61,427 nt of DNA from Desulfobulbaceae bacterium (GTDB taxonomy: Bacteria > Desulfobacterota > Desulfobulbia > Desulfobulbales > SURF-16). The stretch spans positions 1-61,427 of the forward strand of contig JAHLLM010000036.1 of NCBI GenBank assembly GCA_020444175.1, written 5' to 3'. The position numbers and the translations under genes are program-made. The notes beneath the pieces were generated by a model, which saw only the letters and a list, made by a program, of their open reading frames with translations, made no database searches and was not told where the DNA came from. Shown here in pieces: positions 1 to 7,940 of the stretch (positions are counted from its first letter, which is position 1; each line of letters opens with the position of its first letter).

Positions 1-87
1 TTTGTTGGAATTTGTCTAAATTGGCCTTGACGGAACAACTCAGAAGTCTATTCAGTTGTCCGGGAATTCGTTCACCGCATACTCGAC

Positions 88-363
88 TTGCCTCGTGATG
101 ACACTATAAAAGGTCTCGGAAGTCAAGATTCGTCCGGATATTCTTACAAAATGGAGCATCTGATTAAGGAAGCGGAAAACAGGAAGGCCGATGCCATACA
201 GAGAAAAATGGCACAAGTGGAAAGCAAGAGGCGAAAAGATCTGATCCGACTTTGGACAGTCCGTGGGGGAAAGGCAGGGATAATTTTGTTCGGAGTTCTT
301 TTGGTCGCCAAGGCTGTTTGCTTTTTTATGAATTTGGCCGATTGTGTGCTCACAATTCAGTGA
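88..363 (+). CDS. small membrane protein of unknown function
   Basis: I do not recognise this family. The frame is open from about position 31. The listed start is a TTG; an ATG at 151 would give a 70-residue protein. The middle is highly charged and predicted helical (rich in K, R and E), and a single hydrophobic segment (AGIILFGVLLVAKAVCFF) lies near the C-terminus. That layout suggests a small protein with a cytoplasmic charged helix and one C-terminal membrane anchor. There is no clear ribosome binding site at either start. It could instead be the tail of a decayed gene. Coding status is uncertain. Confidence 0.35.
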   Translation: MPRDDTIKGLGSQDSSGYSYKMEHLIKEAENRKADAIQRKMAQVESKRRKDLIRLWTVRGGKAGIILFGVLLVAKAVCFFMNLADCVLTIQ

Positions 364-795
364 TAATTTGCCCTGCGTATAAAAAACTTTTTTGGGTTTC
401 TGGAAATGGGGTATTTATCAGACAAAGATATATTTCAAACCAGGATCATTTTTACAGGCCGCACCTTCCCCAGATAGACCCGGCAAAAGAGTGGTCTCTT
501 TTTTTCTCCGCTAAAGTACCAGTCAGTATGGGTGCAATAACCAATGATCAGCAATAAGTGTGTGAGCTGTATCACCCACCTCCATCCTCCATGTCTATTT
601 CTCTCCTGATTAGTTCACGTAACTCACTGTAAATGCATGAGAATTTTTTTATAATAAAACTGCGGAAAGCGGGTCGGAATTTGCAATCAAACTAAGCCTA
701 AGCGAATTCGTTTTTGTAAGAAGATTTTCCGGCGTCAGGAGAAGTAGTATTCCCGGCAAACTCCATCAACTGTATATTGCTTCATATATCCTGCT
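364..795. other. intergenic region upstream of the M48 protease gene
   Basis: About 430 bases without a gene I can support. It holds one Crp/Fnr-like palindrome at 558-579 (listed separately) and an A/T-rich stretch near 640-660 that could contain a promoter. An open frame at 252-557 has no recognisable protein features and is not called. Confidence 0.4.
558..579. promoter_or_regulatory. candidate Crp/Fnr-family operator
   Basis: GTGTGTGA, six bases, TCACCCAC: an 8+6+8 palindrome with one mismatch, containing TGTGA-N6-TCACC. This is the geometry bound by Crp/Fnr-family regulators, including HcpR-type regulators of Desulfobacterota. It lies about 220 bases upstream of the M48 protease gene, so a role there is only an inference. 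Confidence 0.3.
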
Positions 796-1554
796 TTGTG
801 TCCCATTTTATTAAAACAAAAATCTGCAACTCTTTACCGTTGTTGCCTGCCGCTCCTGTTCATCGCGAGCCTGGCGTTACTGGCAGGGTGCGCTGAACGT
901 CAAAATTATGATGCCTCTCCGGAATATAGGCGTTTTCAGAGGAGTAAGGCGCTCGGAAGAGATGACTTGGGCGCTATCCAGCTTTTGGGCCAGGTAAAAA
1001 CAAAGATTTTCCACGCCGCTGAAATAGAGGCCGGCTTCACCTTGTCACCAGATCCTGAGCCAAATGCTTTTGCCACTCACGTTGATGGCAGGCCATATAT
1101 TATTTTTAATACTGGTTTGATCCGAATGATCGGCAATGACAAAGATGAATATGCTTTTATTGTTGCCCATGAATGCGCACATATAGCTCGGAATCACATT
1201 GAAGAGCGGAAAAAACATGACAGAAAATTAAATAAAATAGGAGGGGTCATACTGGGAGCCGCTGAAATAGTCGGATTTGCCTTCGGAGTTCCCGTGGGTA
1301 TATTCTCGATGATGTCAGTTGATTCCGGCTCCCACCTTGTCGGAAAAAAGTTCAGCAGAGAGCAGGAGTTCGCTGCTGATAAGCTCGCTCTTCGCTATAT
1401 GATTGACGCAGGATACGACCCCCATGGAGCGCTTTCCTTTCATCATAAGCTCCAGTCCCGATCTGATGACTTCTTTTCAATTCTTTCAACCCATCCTTCC
1501 GGTGAAGACCGTATAGCCGGAATTCAATCCACCCTTAGGGAAATGGAAAACTGA
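796..1554 (+). CDS. M48 family zinc metalloprotease, lipoprotein
   Basis: A membrane-anchored periplasmic metalloprotease of the M48 group (BepA/YfgC/LoiP-like), expected to degrade misfolded envelope proteins. The N-terminal hydrophobic stretch ends in a lipobox LLAGC, with the lipidated cysteine at about residue 32. The zinc-binding HExxH motif is HECAH at residues 125-129, and the third ligand is the glutamate of EFAAD near residue 191. The C-terminal THPSGEDRI segment is typical of the family. It lacks the TPR tail of BepA, so it is a short stand-alone protease. The start is a TTG, because no ATG precedes the signal peptide in this frame; it has no strong ribosome binding site. It converges with the RND pump gene, 31 bases away. 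Confidence 0.88.
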   Translation: MCPILLKQKSATLYRCCLPLLFIASLALLAGCAERQNYDASPEYRRFQRSKALGRDDLGAIQLLGQVKTKIFHAAEIEAGFTLSPDPEPNAFATHVDGRPYIIFNTGLIRMIGNDKDEYAFIVAHECAHIARNHIEERKKHDRKLNKIGGVILGAAEIVGFAFGVPVGIFSMMSVDSGSHLVGKKFSREQEFAADKLALRYMIDAGYDPHGALSFHHKLQSRSDDFFSILSTHPSGEDRIAGIQSTLREMEN

Positions 1555-1585
1555 GCAAAAAAGAATGATCCTTTTGTCGTTGCGC

Positions 1586-4500
1586 TTATTCTCGGGTGTG
1601 GCCGCGGATATCGTCAATGATGATATAAAGGGACGGGACGAGGAGCAGGGTAATAAGGGTGGCAAAGAGCACGCCGAATCCAAGTGAAATGGCCATGGGA
1701 ATGAGAAATCTGGCCTGCCTTGAGGTTTCCATGATCATCGGGGCAAGGCCTCCGAAGGTGGTGAGGGTGGTGAGAACAATTGGACGGAAACGTTGAATGG
1801 CAGCCGTCCGGATTATCTCAATGCTCGTTTTGTCGTTTTTTTCTTTCAGTTTATTGGCGCGGGTAACAAGAACCAGTGAATCGTTGACAACCACGCCTGA
1901 AAGGGCAACGATCCCCAGCATGCTCATGAGGCTGAGGGAATACCCCATGATGAGGTGCCCGAAGATCGCTCCGATGATGCCGAATGGAATGGCAATCATG
2001 ACGATGAAGGGCTGTATGTAGCTCTGAAAGGGAACGGCAAGCATGGCAAACATAGCCATAAGGGCCAGGAGAAAACCGATTTTCAGGTTGGCCAGGTTCT
2101 CGCGCATATCAGCCTGTCTGCCTTCAAAACTGGAGTGCAGGCCGGGATAGGTTGAGGAGAGCTCGGGAAGAATCGTTTCCTTTAAATCGCTGGTGATTTC
2201 TCCTGCCTTGCTCCGCGGTGTTACGTCACACTTGACCTGTATTACCCTGCGTCCACTTCTTCTGCTAATCTCAGTAAAGGCTCGACCCGATTTTACCCTG
2301 GCGACTTCCCGCAAGGGAACCTCTTTGCCGCCGGGGGTTATGAGCATCAGTTCATCAACATTGTAACGGGAAAGGCGTTCGTTTTCCGGGAGGCGAACCA
2401 TGACCCTGATCTCATTCCTGCCCCGTTGCTGCCTGAGCACCTCTGCCCCGTAAAACGAATTGCGAATCTGTCTTGCCACTTCACGCGCCGTAAAGCCAAG
2501 GCTTTTGCCTTCGGGAAGCATTATAAAATCAAGCTGTTCTTTGCCGGGAGTAAACCCGTCGTCAACATCTTTGACAAGGGGATAGGCCCGCAGGGCATCT
2601 GCCAGTTCGCGGCTTGCGGACTCAAGGATGCCAAGATCACGGTGGTTGAGTTCAACGGTTATGGCCTGACCCGAGCCGGGTCCTCCTGCGTCAGACTCAA
2701 AACGCATGGATTTAACCCCTGGAGTTTCACCGGTGAGTTGGCGCCAGCGTTCTGTAAAAGCGGCTGTGCCCATAATGTTTTCACGGATTTCAGGAGGAGA
2801 GAGATAAACGGTAACTGTGGCCTTATGACTGCCGCCATCGCCGATTTCAGCAAATATTCCTTCGATAAGTTCTTTTCTCTTTCCTGTTTCCGCGGCTGTC
2901 CTGCGGGCTGTTTCCTGCATGAAGGCAGCAATATTTTCAGTTTTTTCCACGGCAACACCGTAAGGCATCGTCAGTGTTGCCCGGGCGAAATCAGATTCGA
3001 TTTTCGGAAACATCTGCAGCCCCATGCGGCCACTTATGGCGTAAGAGAGAGTGAGTATAAGCACTGCAAAAGATATTGCCACGGTCAGGTAGCGATATTT
3101 CAAGGCAAACGACAGAAAAGGCCCGTATTTGTTTTCCACCCACAGGCTGAAACCTTTGCTGAATTGCTGCTGTCTGGCATGCATTACAGCCGGCAGACCT
3201 GTACGCTGTTTTTCTTTTTGATGCCCGAGATGGGCAGGGAGAACAAAGAGACTCTCAAAAAGTGAGATAATGAAAACAGTACAGACCACGAGAGGGATAA
3301 CGCCAAAAATTTTGCCGTCAGCCCCCGGAATAAAATAAAGAGGCATAAATGCCGTAATGTTTGTCAGAATGGAAAATGTGACCGGCATGGCCATCTCACT
3401 GGCTCCCTGCCTTGCCGCCTTTAAGGCAGTGAGGCCCTGCTGGCGGAGATGATAGATATTTTCACCGACAATGATGGCGTCATCAACCACTATTCCCAGG
3501 GAAATAAGAAAGGCAAAAAGGGAGATCATGTTGATTGACATGTCAACCAGGGGGAGCAGAATAAAGGAACCCATAAAAGAGATGGGAATACCCATCATGA
3601 CCCAGAAGGCCAGGCGGAATTCCAGAAAAAGGGCCAGGACGCAGAGGACCAGGACTAGTCCCAGAGCGCTGTTGCGTAGTAAAAGGTCGATGCGTTGGGA
3701 AAAGATCTCCGAACGATCCCTGCGTATATCAAGCTCGATCCCCTGGGGAAGTGACTCTTTGGCCTTCTTGATATGTTGACGTACTGTTTTGGAAACCTGA
3801 ATAGGGGTCTGGTCCCCGACCCGGTAGACATTGATCATAACAGCCGGTTTGCCGTTGTAAGCCGCAAAATAATCCGTATCCCTGTAGCCGTCATTTATTG
3901 TAGCAATCTGCTCCAGCAATACCCGGCTTCCATCATCTTTGCTGATAATTGGCAGACGGGCAAATTGCAGACCAAAATCTCTCCTTTCCTTCACCCTGAT
4001 AAGTATTTCACCGCTCTCTGTTTTTACAGAACCGCCAGGCAGGTCGATTGATGCATTTTGAATCCTTTGTGACACCTCATCCAGGGTCAGATTATAGCGG
4101 CGGAGATTGTCCTGGGAAACCTCGATACTGATTTCCAGGGGACGCACCCCCGAGAGTTCCGCCTGGGTAATGCCCGGATCCTGAAGAAGCTGGTCGCGGA
4201 GCTGCTCGGCAAGTTCGTGCAGCGAAGCCGGGGCGGCGTCACCGGCCAGGATTATGGACAGCACCCTGCGTTTGGTGCTGAGTATCCTCACTTCCGGTTG
4301 TTCGGCGTCCTCTGGAAAAGTGGTGATGCGGTCAATCTCGCTTTGCACATCCTGGGAAAGTTTCTGGATATCGGTGCCGGTCAGTGCTTCGATAGTGACG
4401 GTTCCTACCCCTTCGTTGGCACTGGAGGTGACTTCTTCGATGCCGTCAAGGGCATTCACCGCTTCCTCGATGGCCAGAATAATTCCGCTTTCAACTTCTT

Positions 4501-4699
4501 CAGGGCTTGCACCTGGGTAGGCAACGGAGACCTGAATAATATCAAGCTCAAAGGCCGGGAAGACTTCCTGCTTGATGTTGGTCAAAAAGAGGTAGCCTCC
4601 TATCAGGCAGGCAAGCATGATGAGATTGGCGGCAATGGAGTTTCCAGCCATCCAGGAAATGGCACCTGAGTGCTCTTTTGGAGTGTGTGCGTCAAACAT
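1586..4699 (-). CDS. RND-family efflux pump, inner-membrane permease (AcrB-like)
   Basis: Inner-membrane proton-driven transporter of the HAE1/AcrB family, last gene of a tripartite efflux operon. At 1037 residues it has the standard family length. Visible landmarks are an N-terminal transmembrane segment, two large periplasmic loops, the TM4 motif GIVVDDAIIVGENIY with the paired aspartates of the proton relay, and the symmetric GVVVNDSLVLV in the second half. It starts with ATG at 4699, sharing one base with the stop of the adaptor gene (TGATG), so the two are translationally coupled. The substrate cannot be told from sequence; drugs, detergents or lipophilic metabolites are typical. Confidence 0.95.
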   Translation of the reverse strand: MFDAHTPKEHSGAISWMAGNSIAANLIMLACLIGGYLFLTNIKQEVFPAFELDIIQVSVAYPGASPEEVESGIILAIEEAVNALDGIEEVTSSANEGVGTVTIEALTGTDIQKLSQDVQSEIDRITTFPEDAEQPEVRILSTKRRVLSIILAGDAAPASLHELAEQLRDQLLQDPGITQAELSGVRPLEISIEVSQDNLRRYNLTLDEVSQRIQNASIDLPGGSVKTESGEILIRVKERRDFGLQFARLPIISKDDGSRVLLEQIATINDGYRDTDYFAAYNGKPAVMINVYRVGDQTPIQVSKTVRQHIKKAKESLPQGIELDIRRDRSEIFSQRIDLLLRNSALGLVLVLCVLALFLEFRLAFWVMMGIPISFMGSFILLPLVDMSINMISLFAFLISLGIVVDDAIIVGENIYHLRQQGLTALKAARQGASEMAMPVTFSILTNITAFMPLYFIPGADGKIFGVIPLVVCTVFIISLFESLFVLPAHLGHQKEKQRTGLPAVMHARQQQFSKGFSLWVENKYGPFLSFALKYRYLTVAISFAVLILTLSYAISGRMGLQMFPKIESDFARATLTMPYGVAVEKTENIAAFMQETARRTAAETGKRKELIEGIFAEIGDGGSHKATVTVYLSPPEIRENIMGTAAFTERWRQLTGETPGVKSMRFESDAGGPGSGQAITVELNHRDLGILESASRELADALRAYPLVKDVDDGFTPGKEQLDFIMLPEGKSLGFTAREVARQIRNSFYGAEVLRQQRGRNEIRVMVRLPENERLSRYNVDELMLITPGGKEVPLREVARVKSGRAFTEISRRSGRRVIQVKCDVTPRSKAGEITSDLKETILPELSSTYPGLHSSFEGRQADMRENLANLKIGFLLALMAMFAMLAVPFQSYIQPFIVMIAIPFGIIGAIFGHLIMGYSLSLMSMLGIVALSGVVVNDSLVLVTRANKLKEKNDKTSIEIIRTAAIQRFRPIVLTTLTTFGGLAPMIMETSRQARFLIPMAISLGFGVLFATLITLLLVPSLYIIIDDIRGHTRE

Positions 4700-5913
4700 C
4701 AGTGCTGCAGCCCCATTGTGTTTTCCTGCCTGCGAAGTTGCATGGCTTGAACAGGGGCAGCAATGTCGCTTGTGATAAGGTGTTCTCCTTGAGTCATTGA
4801 CCCGCCGGGGATGTAGATTTTTTCCTCGTCTTCCCAGAGAATATCCACCTGTTTGATATCCAGGGTTTTATGTTCCGTCATTACCCAGATATGGTTTCCT
4901 TCGTGAAGAGCCGGGCGGGGGACAGCATAGGCACTGTGGAGAGGTGTGGCCTCAATTTCGAGTCTTACATAGGTATTCAGGGTAAGCTGAGGCAGATCAT
5001 GACACGATTTCAGCAGGCAGAGGGGGTCTTTTACGGATATCAGCAGGCGCGCCATCCTGCTTTCCGTATCAACTCCGGGCAGAAGCGATTTGACTACGCC
5101 TGTGCGGAAAGCGTTTTCACCCCATGCCGTGGGATGGCTGATGCGCACAGCTGAAGCATTTTCACTCTTTTTCCCCGGTATTTTGATGGATCCCAACCTG
5201 TCTAAAGGAACAGATGCCTCAATCCAGTATTCATCAGTATCTATCAGGGTGGCAAGGGTACTCCCCACTGAGACCTGGGAACCAAGTGCCACATTCTTTT
5301 CATCAACAAGGGCATTGAAAGGTGCTGCGATGCGGGTTCGTTCAAGATTAAGACGGGCCTGCTCCAATGAGGCTTGCGCAGCCTTCAGTGCAGCCCGGCT
5401 GGCTTTCAGCTGCGGTGCGCGCAGGACCAGTTCCTCTTCCTGTTTTTCAATGGTCTCGCCCAGAAGATCGTACTCTCTGCGGGCAATGGATTGTTTGCCC
5501 ATTTCCAGCTTGAGGTCATTACTTGCTTTGGCCACATCGCTTTGCCGCTGCTCCAGGGCCAGTTCATAATCAAGGGGGTCGATTTCCAGGATCAAATCAT
5601 GGGCAGCAAAATGCCCACCCGGGAAAAAATGCGGGCTTTGATAGATTATTTCGCCGCTGACACGGGCGGCAAGATCCACCTTCTGGGAAGGGACAATGGT
5701 CCCCAGAGTCTGTATGGTAACACGGTGGTCTGCTGGAATTGCCTTCATTGTTTTGACCAGGGGGGGCTGAACCGCCCGTGGTTTTCGTTTTGCCTTGGGG
5801 CGGTGAGTGAGCATATAGCTCGCCCCTGCAATGCTCAGCGCCAGAATGATCACAATGAGGATGATGCGGGCAATCCATCCCAGTCCTTTTCCAGATGATT
5901 TTTTTTCGTCCAT
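4699..5913 (-). CDS. RND efflux periplasmic adaptor (membrane fusion protein)
   Basis: AcrA/MexA-type adaptor joining the RND pump to its outer-membrane channel. An N-terminal basic stretch is followed by one hydrophobic anchor (residues about 13-32). Next come a beta-barrel/lipoyl half-motif, a long alpha-helical hairpin (residues about 115-185, rich in E, Q, K and A) and the second lipoyl half, with TRIAAPFNALVDEK as its characteristic return strand. Length 404 residues is normal. It overlaps the pump gene by one base. The outer-membrane factor gene lies upstream on the same strand but is separated by 268 bases that contain a MITE-like element. Confidence 0.93.
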   Translation of the reverse strand: MDEKKSSGKGLGWIARIILIVIILALSIAGASYMLTHRPKAKRKPRAVQPPLVKTMKAIPADHRVTIQTLGTIVPSQKVDLAARVSGEIIYQSPHFFPGGHFAAHDLILEIDPLDYELALEQRQSDVAKASNDLKLEMGKQSIARREYDLLGETIEKQEEELVLRAPQLKASRAALKAAQASLEQARLNLERTRIAAPFNALVDEKNVALGSQVSVGSTLATLIDTDEYWIEASVPLDRLGSIKIPGKKSENASAVRISHPTAWGENAFRTGVVKSLLPGVDTESRMARLLISVKDPLCLLKSCHDLPQLTLNTYVRLEIEATPLHSAYAVPRPALHEGNHIWVMTEHKTLDIKQVDILWEDEEKIYIPGGSMTQGEHLITSDIAAPVQAMQLRRQENTMGLQH

Positions 5914-5953
5914 GTTTACATGTCCACATGTCGTGGTTTTTTATTAAAAAAAG

Positions 5954-6113
5954 GTAACTATTCAGCTGCACCTCATCTTTGAACGATCAGGCCTGCTCAC
6001 ATAGACGGGCTATCGGAGTCTCGCAAGCTCGCTTACCTGCCTCGCAGGCCTGCTCGGAGTCTCCACTTCGTTGCGCTTACCTGTCCAAATCTAAGGCACA
6101 TCTGAATAGTTAC
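5954..6113. mobile_element. MITE-like element with 12-bp perfect terminal inverted repeats
   Basis: The segment begins with GTAACTATTCAG (5954-5965) and ends with its exact reverse complement CTGAATAGTTAC (6102-6113). Similarity between the two ends continues, with mismatches, for roughly 26 bases. The 160-base interior has no ORF and contains an imperfect internal duplication (TCGGAGTCT followed by a GCTTACCTG-type tail, near 6014-6044 and 6053-6085). No target-site duplication is obvious. It sits between the outer-membrane factor and adaptor genes of the efflux operon. Confidence 0.6.
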
Positions 6114-6173
6114 GGCCTGGAGTTGAGGCCCATTTCGAGCCCTCGCTGAATAGATACAAAAAAAGTATCTTTT

Positions 6174-6201
6174 CTCAGCCCTCAGCCCTCAGCCCTCAGC
6201 C
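6174..6201. repeat. four tandem CTCAGCC heptamers
   Basis: Four perfect copies of a 7-base unit. The stop codon and last residues (RAEG) of the outer-membrane factor gene lie inside the array, read on the minus strand. A change in copy number would shift the reading frame of the tail, since 7 is not a multiple of 3. Confidence 0.85.
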
Positions 6202-7582
6202 CTTCTATCTCCCATCCGCCGGCAAGGGCTCTGTACAGATTGATGCGGTACTCAATGAGTTCCCGTCTTGACTTGATCTGGGTGCGCTGCAGGGATTGGT
6301 GATTGAGAAGAGCTGACAGGAAGCGCAGAAAATCCAGGTCCCCATGGATGTAGCGCTGTCTTATCTGCGCAACTGATTGCTCGGAAAGTACGATCTGTTT
6401 GTCAATGCTTTCCAGAAACTGCCGTTGCTGGATTTCCTGAGTCAAGGCGTCTTCAACTTCTCTGAGTGCGGTAAGTATTGTCCGGCCGTATGAGTGCAGA
6501 GCTTCTGCATAAACCGCTTTTGTCCGGTTGACTTCAGCCCTGCGCCGGCCCCCGTCAATAAGCGGAGCCACCAGGTTTGCTGCCAGGTTGGCCAGCCAGT
6601 TGTCAAAAAGATCACTTGCTTTGGAACCACTTGTCTCAGTGTTTGCCGACAGGCTTATTCTGGGAAAACGGTCGGCAACCGCTGAGGCAAGGCGCTGGTC
6701 GGCAGCCCGGACCACATACTCGGCTCGGCGGATATCCGGCCTGCTCTGAATAAGCTCAGCTGGAAGTCCTGTTTGGGGCAGAGGTGGAAGGTCTCCAAAA
6801 TTTTTTCCTATGTCAATGGTAAATGTTTGCGGATCCCGCCCCAGAAGAAGGGCCAGTTTGTTAAGGAGTAATCGTTTAGCGGATGCGGCGTTGATCTTTT
6901 CTCCTCTGGATGATTCCAGGATTTGGCGCTGCTGCAGTACATCCGTGGCCGGGGCTTGGCCTTTACGGAATGTATGGGTGACAAGATCAAGATATTGTTC
7001 ATTGGTGTTTATCTGTTTGTCGAGAAGGTCAAGCTGTTGTTCCTGTTCCTTTAACTGAAACCAGACGGTGGCAATTTCGGCACTGAGCGTAATGGCTGCG
7101 GCCTGAAAGTCTTCTCTGCTTGCCAGAACATCGGTTTTTGCCGCTTCTACGCTTGTTTTTATTCTCCCCCAGAGATCCAGTTCGTAAGAGGCCGCCAGGC
7201 CAAGAGAGTACGTGCTGAACGTATTTCGTGGCAAGCCTTTGTTTTTAGACACAGAGCGTCCTATGGCTGCTGTGCCGGTAAGATCCGGAAGAAGATCAGC
7301 TCCGCTTTTAGCAGCAATGGCTTTTGCCTGTTCCAGTCTGAACCAGGCTTCTTTCAAGGTTAAATTGGAGCGAGTTGCTTCTTCGATAAGTTTATTCAGC
7401 CTGTCATCTGCAAATGAAAGCCACCATTTCCCGGGCGAGAACTCCGGGCCGGAGGAAGAAAAATGGTGGGGTACCGCTATTGGCGACGTGAGCGGCATTT
7501 TTTTCTGAACCGAACAGGAAAGAGTGAATATCAAGAGAAGAGGGAGCAGCAATAACCTGAATTTTGGGGAGAGGTGTGTCAT
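6182..7582 (-). CDS. efflux outer-membrane factor (NodT/OprM family lipoprotein)
   Basis: TolC-like outer-membrane channel for the RND pump encoded downstream. The N-terminus has a hydrophobic signal and a lipobox (FTLSC, lipidated cysteine about residue 23). The body shows the two repeated coiled-coil OEP domains, with signatures such as ASYELDLWGRI near residue 130 and SRPDIRRAEY near residue 280. Length 466 residues is typical. This is the first gene of the operon order outer-membrane factor, adaptor, pump. Its C-terminal tail is encoded by heptamer repeats, so the end of the protein may not be ancestral. Confidence 0.93.
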   Translation of the reverse strand: MTHLSPKFRLLLLPLLLIFTLSCSVQKKMPLTSPIAVPHHFSSSGPEFSPGKWWLSFADDRLNKLIEEATRSNLTLKEAWFRLEQAKAIAAKSGADLLPDLTGTAAIGRSVSKNKGLPRNTFSTYSLGLAASYELDLWGRIKTSVEAAKTDVLASREDFQAAAITLSAEIATVWFQLKEQEQQLDLLDKQINTNEQYLDLVTHTFRKGQAPATDVLQQRQILESSRGEKINAASAKRLLLNKLALLLGRDPQTFTIDIGKNFGDLPPLPQTGLPAELIQSRPDIRRAEYVVRAADQRLASAVADRFPRISLSANTETSGSKASDLFDNWLANLAANLVAPLIDGGRRRAEVNRTKAVYAEALHSYGRTILTALREVEDALTQEIQQRQFLESIDKQIVLSEQSVAQIRQRYIHGDLDFLRFLSALLNHQSLQRTQIKSRRELIEYRINLYRALAGGWEIEGLRAEG

Positions 7583-7940
7583 TTTCGTCTTTGATCGTCA
7601 GGAGGAAATTTTATGCTGCACCTTTGATATTGTTATGTTGAGCACCATTTGATACTTCAAAGTCCGAGACAGGTGCTCATTACTCTATTGCAGATATGCG
7701 GGCATGACAATAGGTTCCGTATTTTCTCTGGAAAATTCGACATGCCATATCCCATCTTTGATGGGAGGAAAAAAAATCTAGGTTAATAACCTCATGAAAT
7801 GATAAAATAAAAAAATATGTGCAAAAAAATGGGCTTCCCAGTTTTATTTTTTTTGCAATTGTAACATATGCCCATAATCAATAATAACAATTTGCACAGG
7901 TTGCTCGCTGGAATCACACAATTAGTTCAATAAAAGAAAC
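7583..7940. other. divergent intergenic region between efflux operon and hybrid kinase
   Basis: About 360 bases, A/T rich, with no gene. It must hold promoters for the efflux operon (minus) and the kinase (plus), but I cannot place them firmly. It contains a small hairpin CCCATC-ttt-GATGGG at 7751-7765 and an AGGAGG-like sequence followed by an ATG at 7613 that opens only a four-codon frame. Confidence 0.4.

Noticed and set aside
252-557. 101-codon frame near the start of the window
   Set aside because: It overlaps a more plausible small membrane protein and shows no domain or signal.
2426-3265. 279-codon open frame on the plus strand inside the RND pump gene
   Set aside because: It is antisense to a clear, full-length RND permease and has no recognisable protein features.
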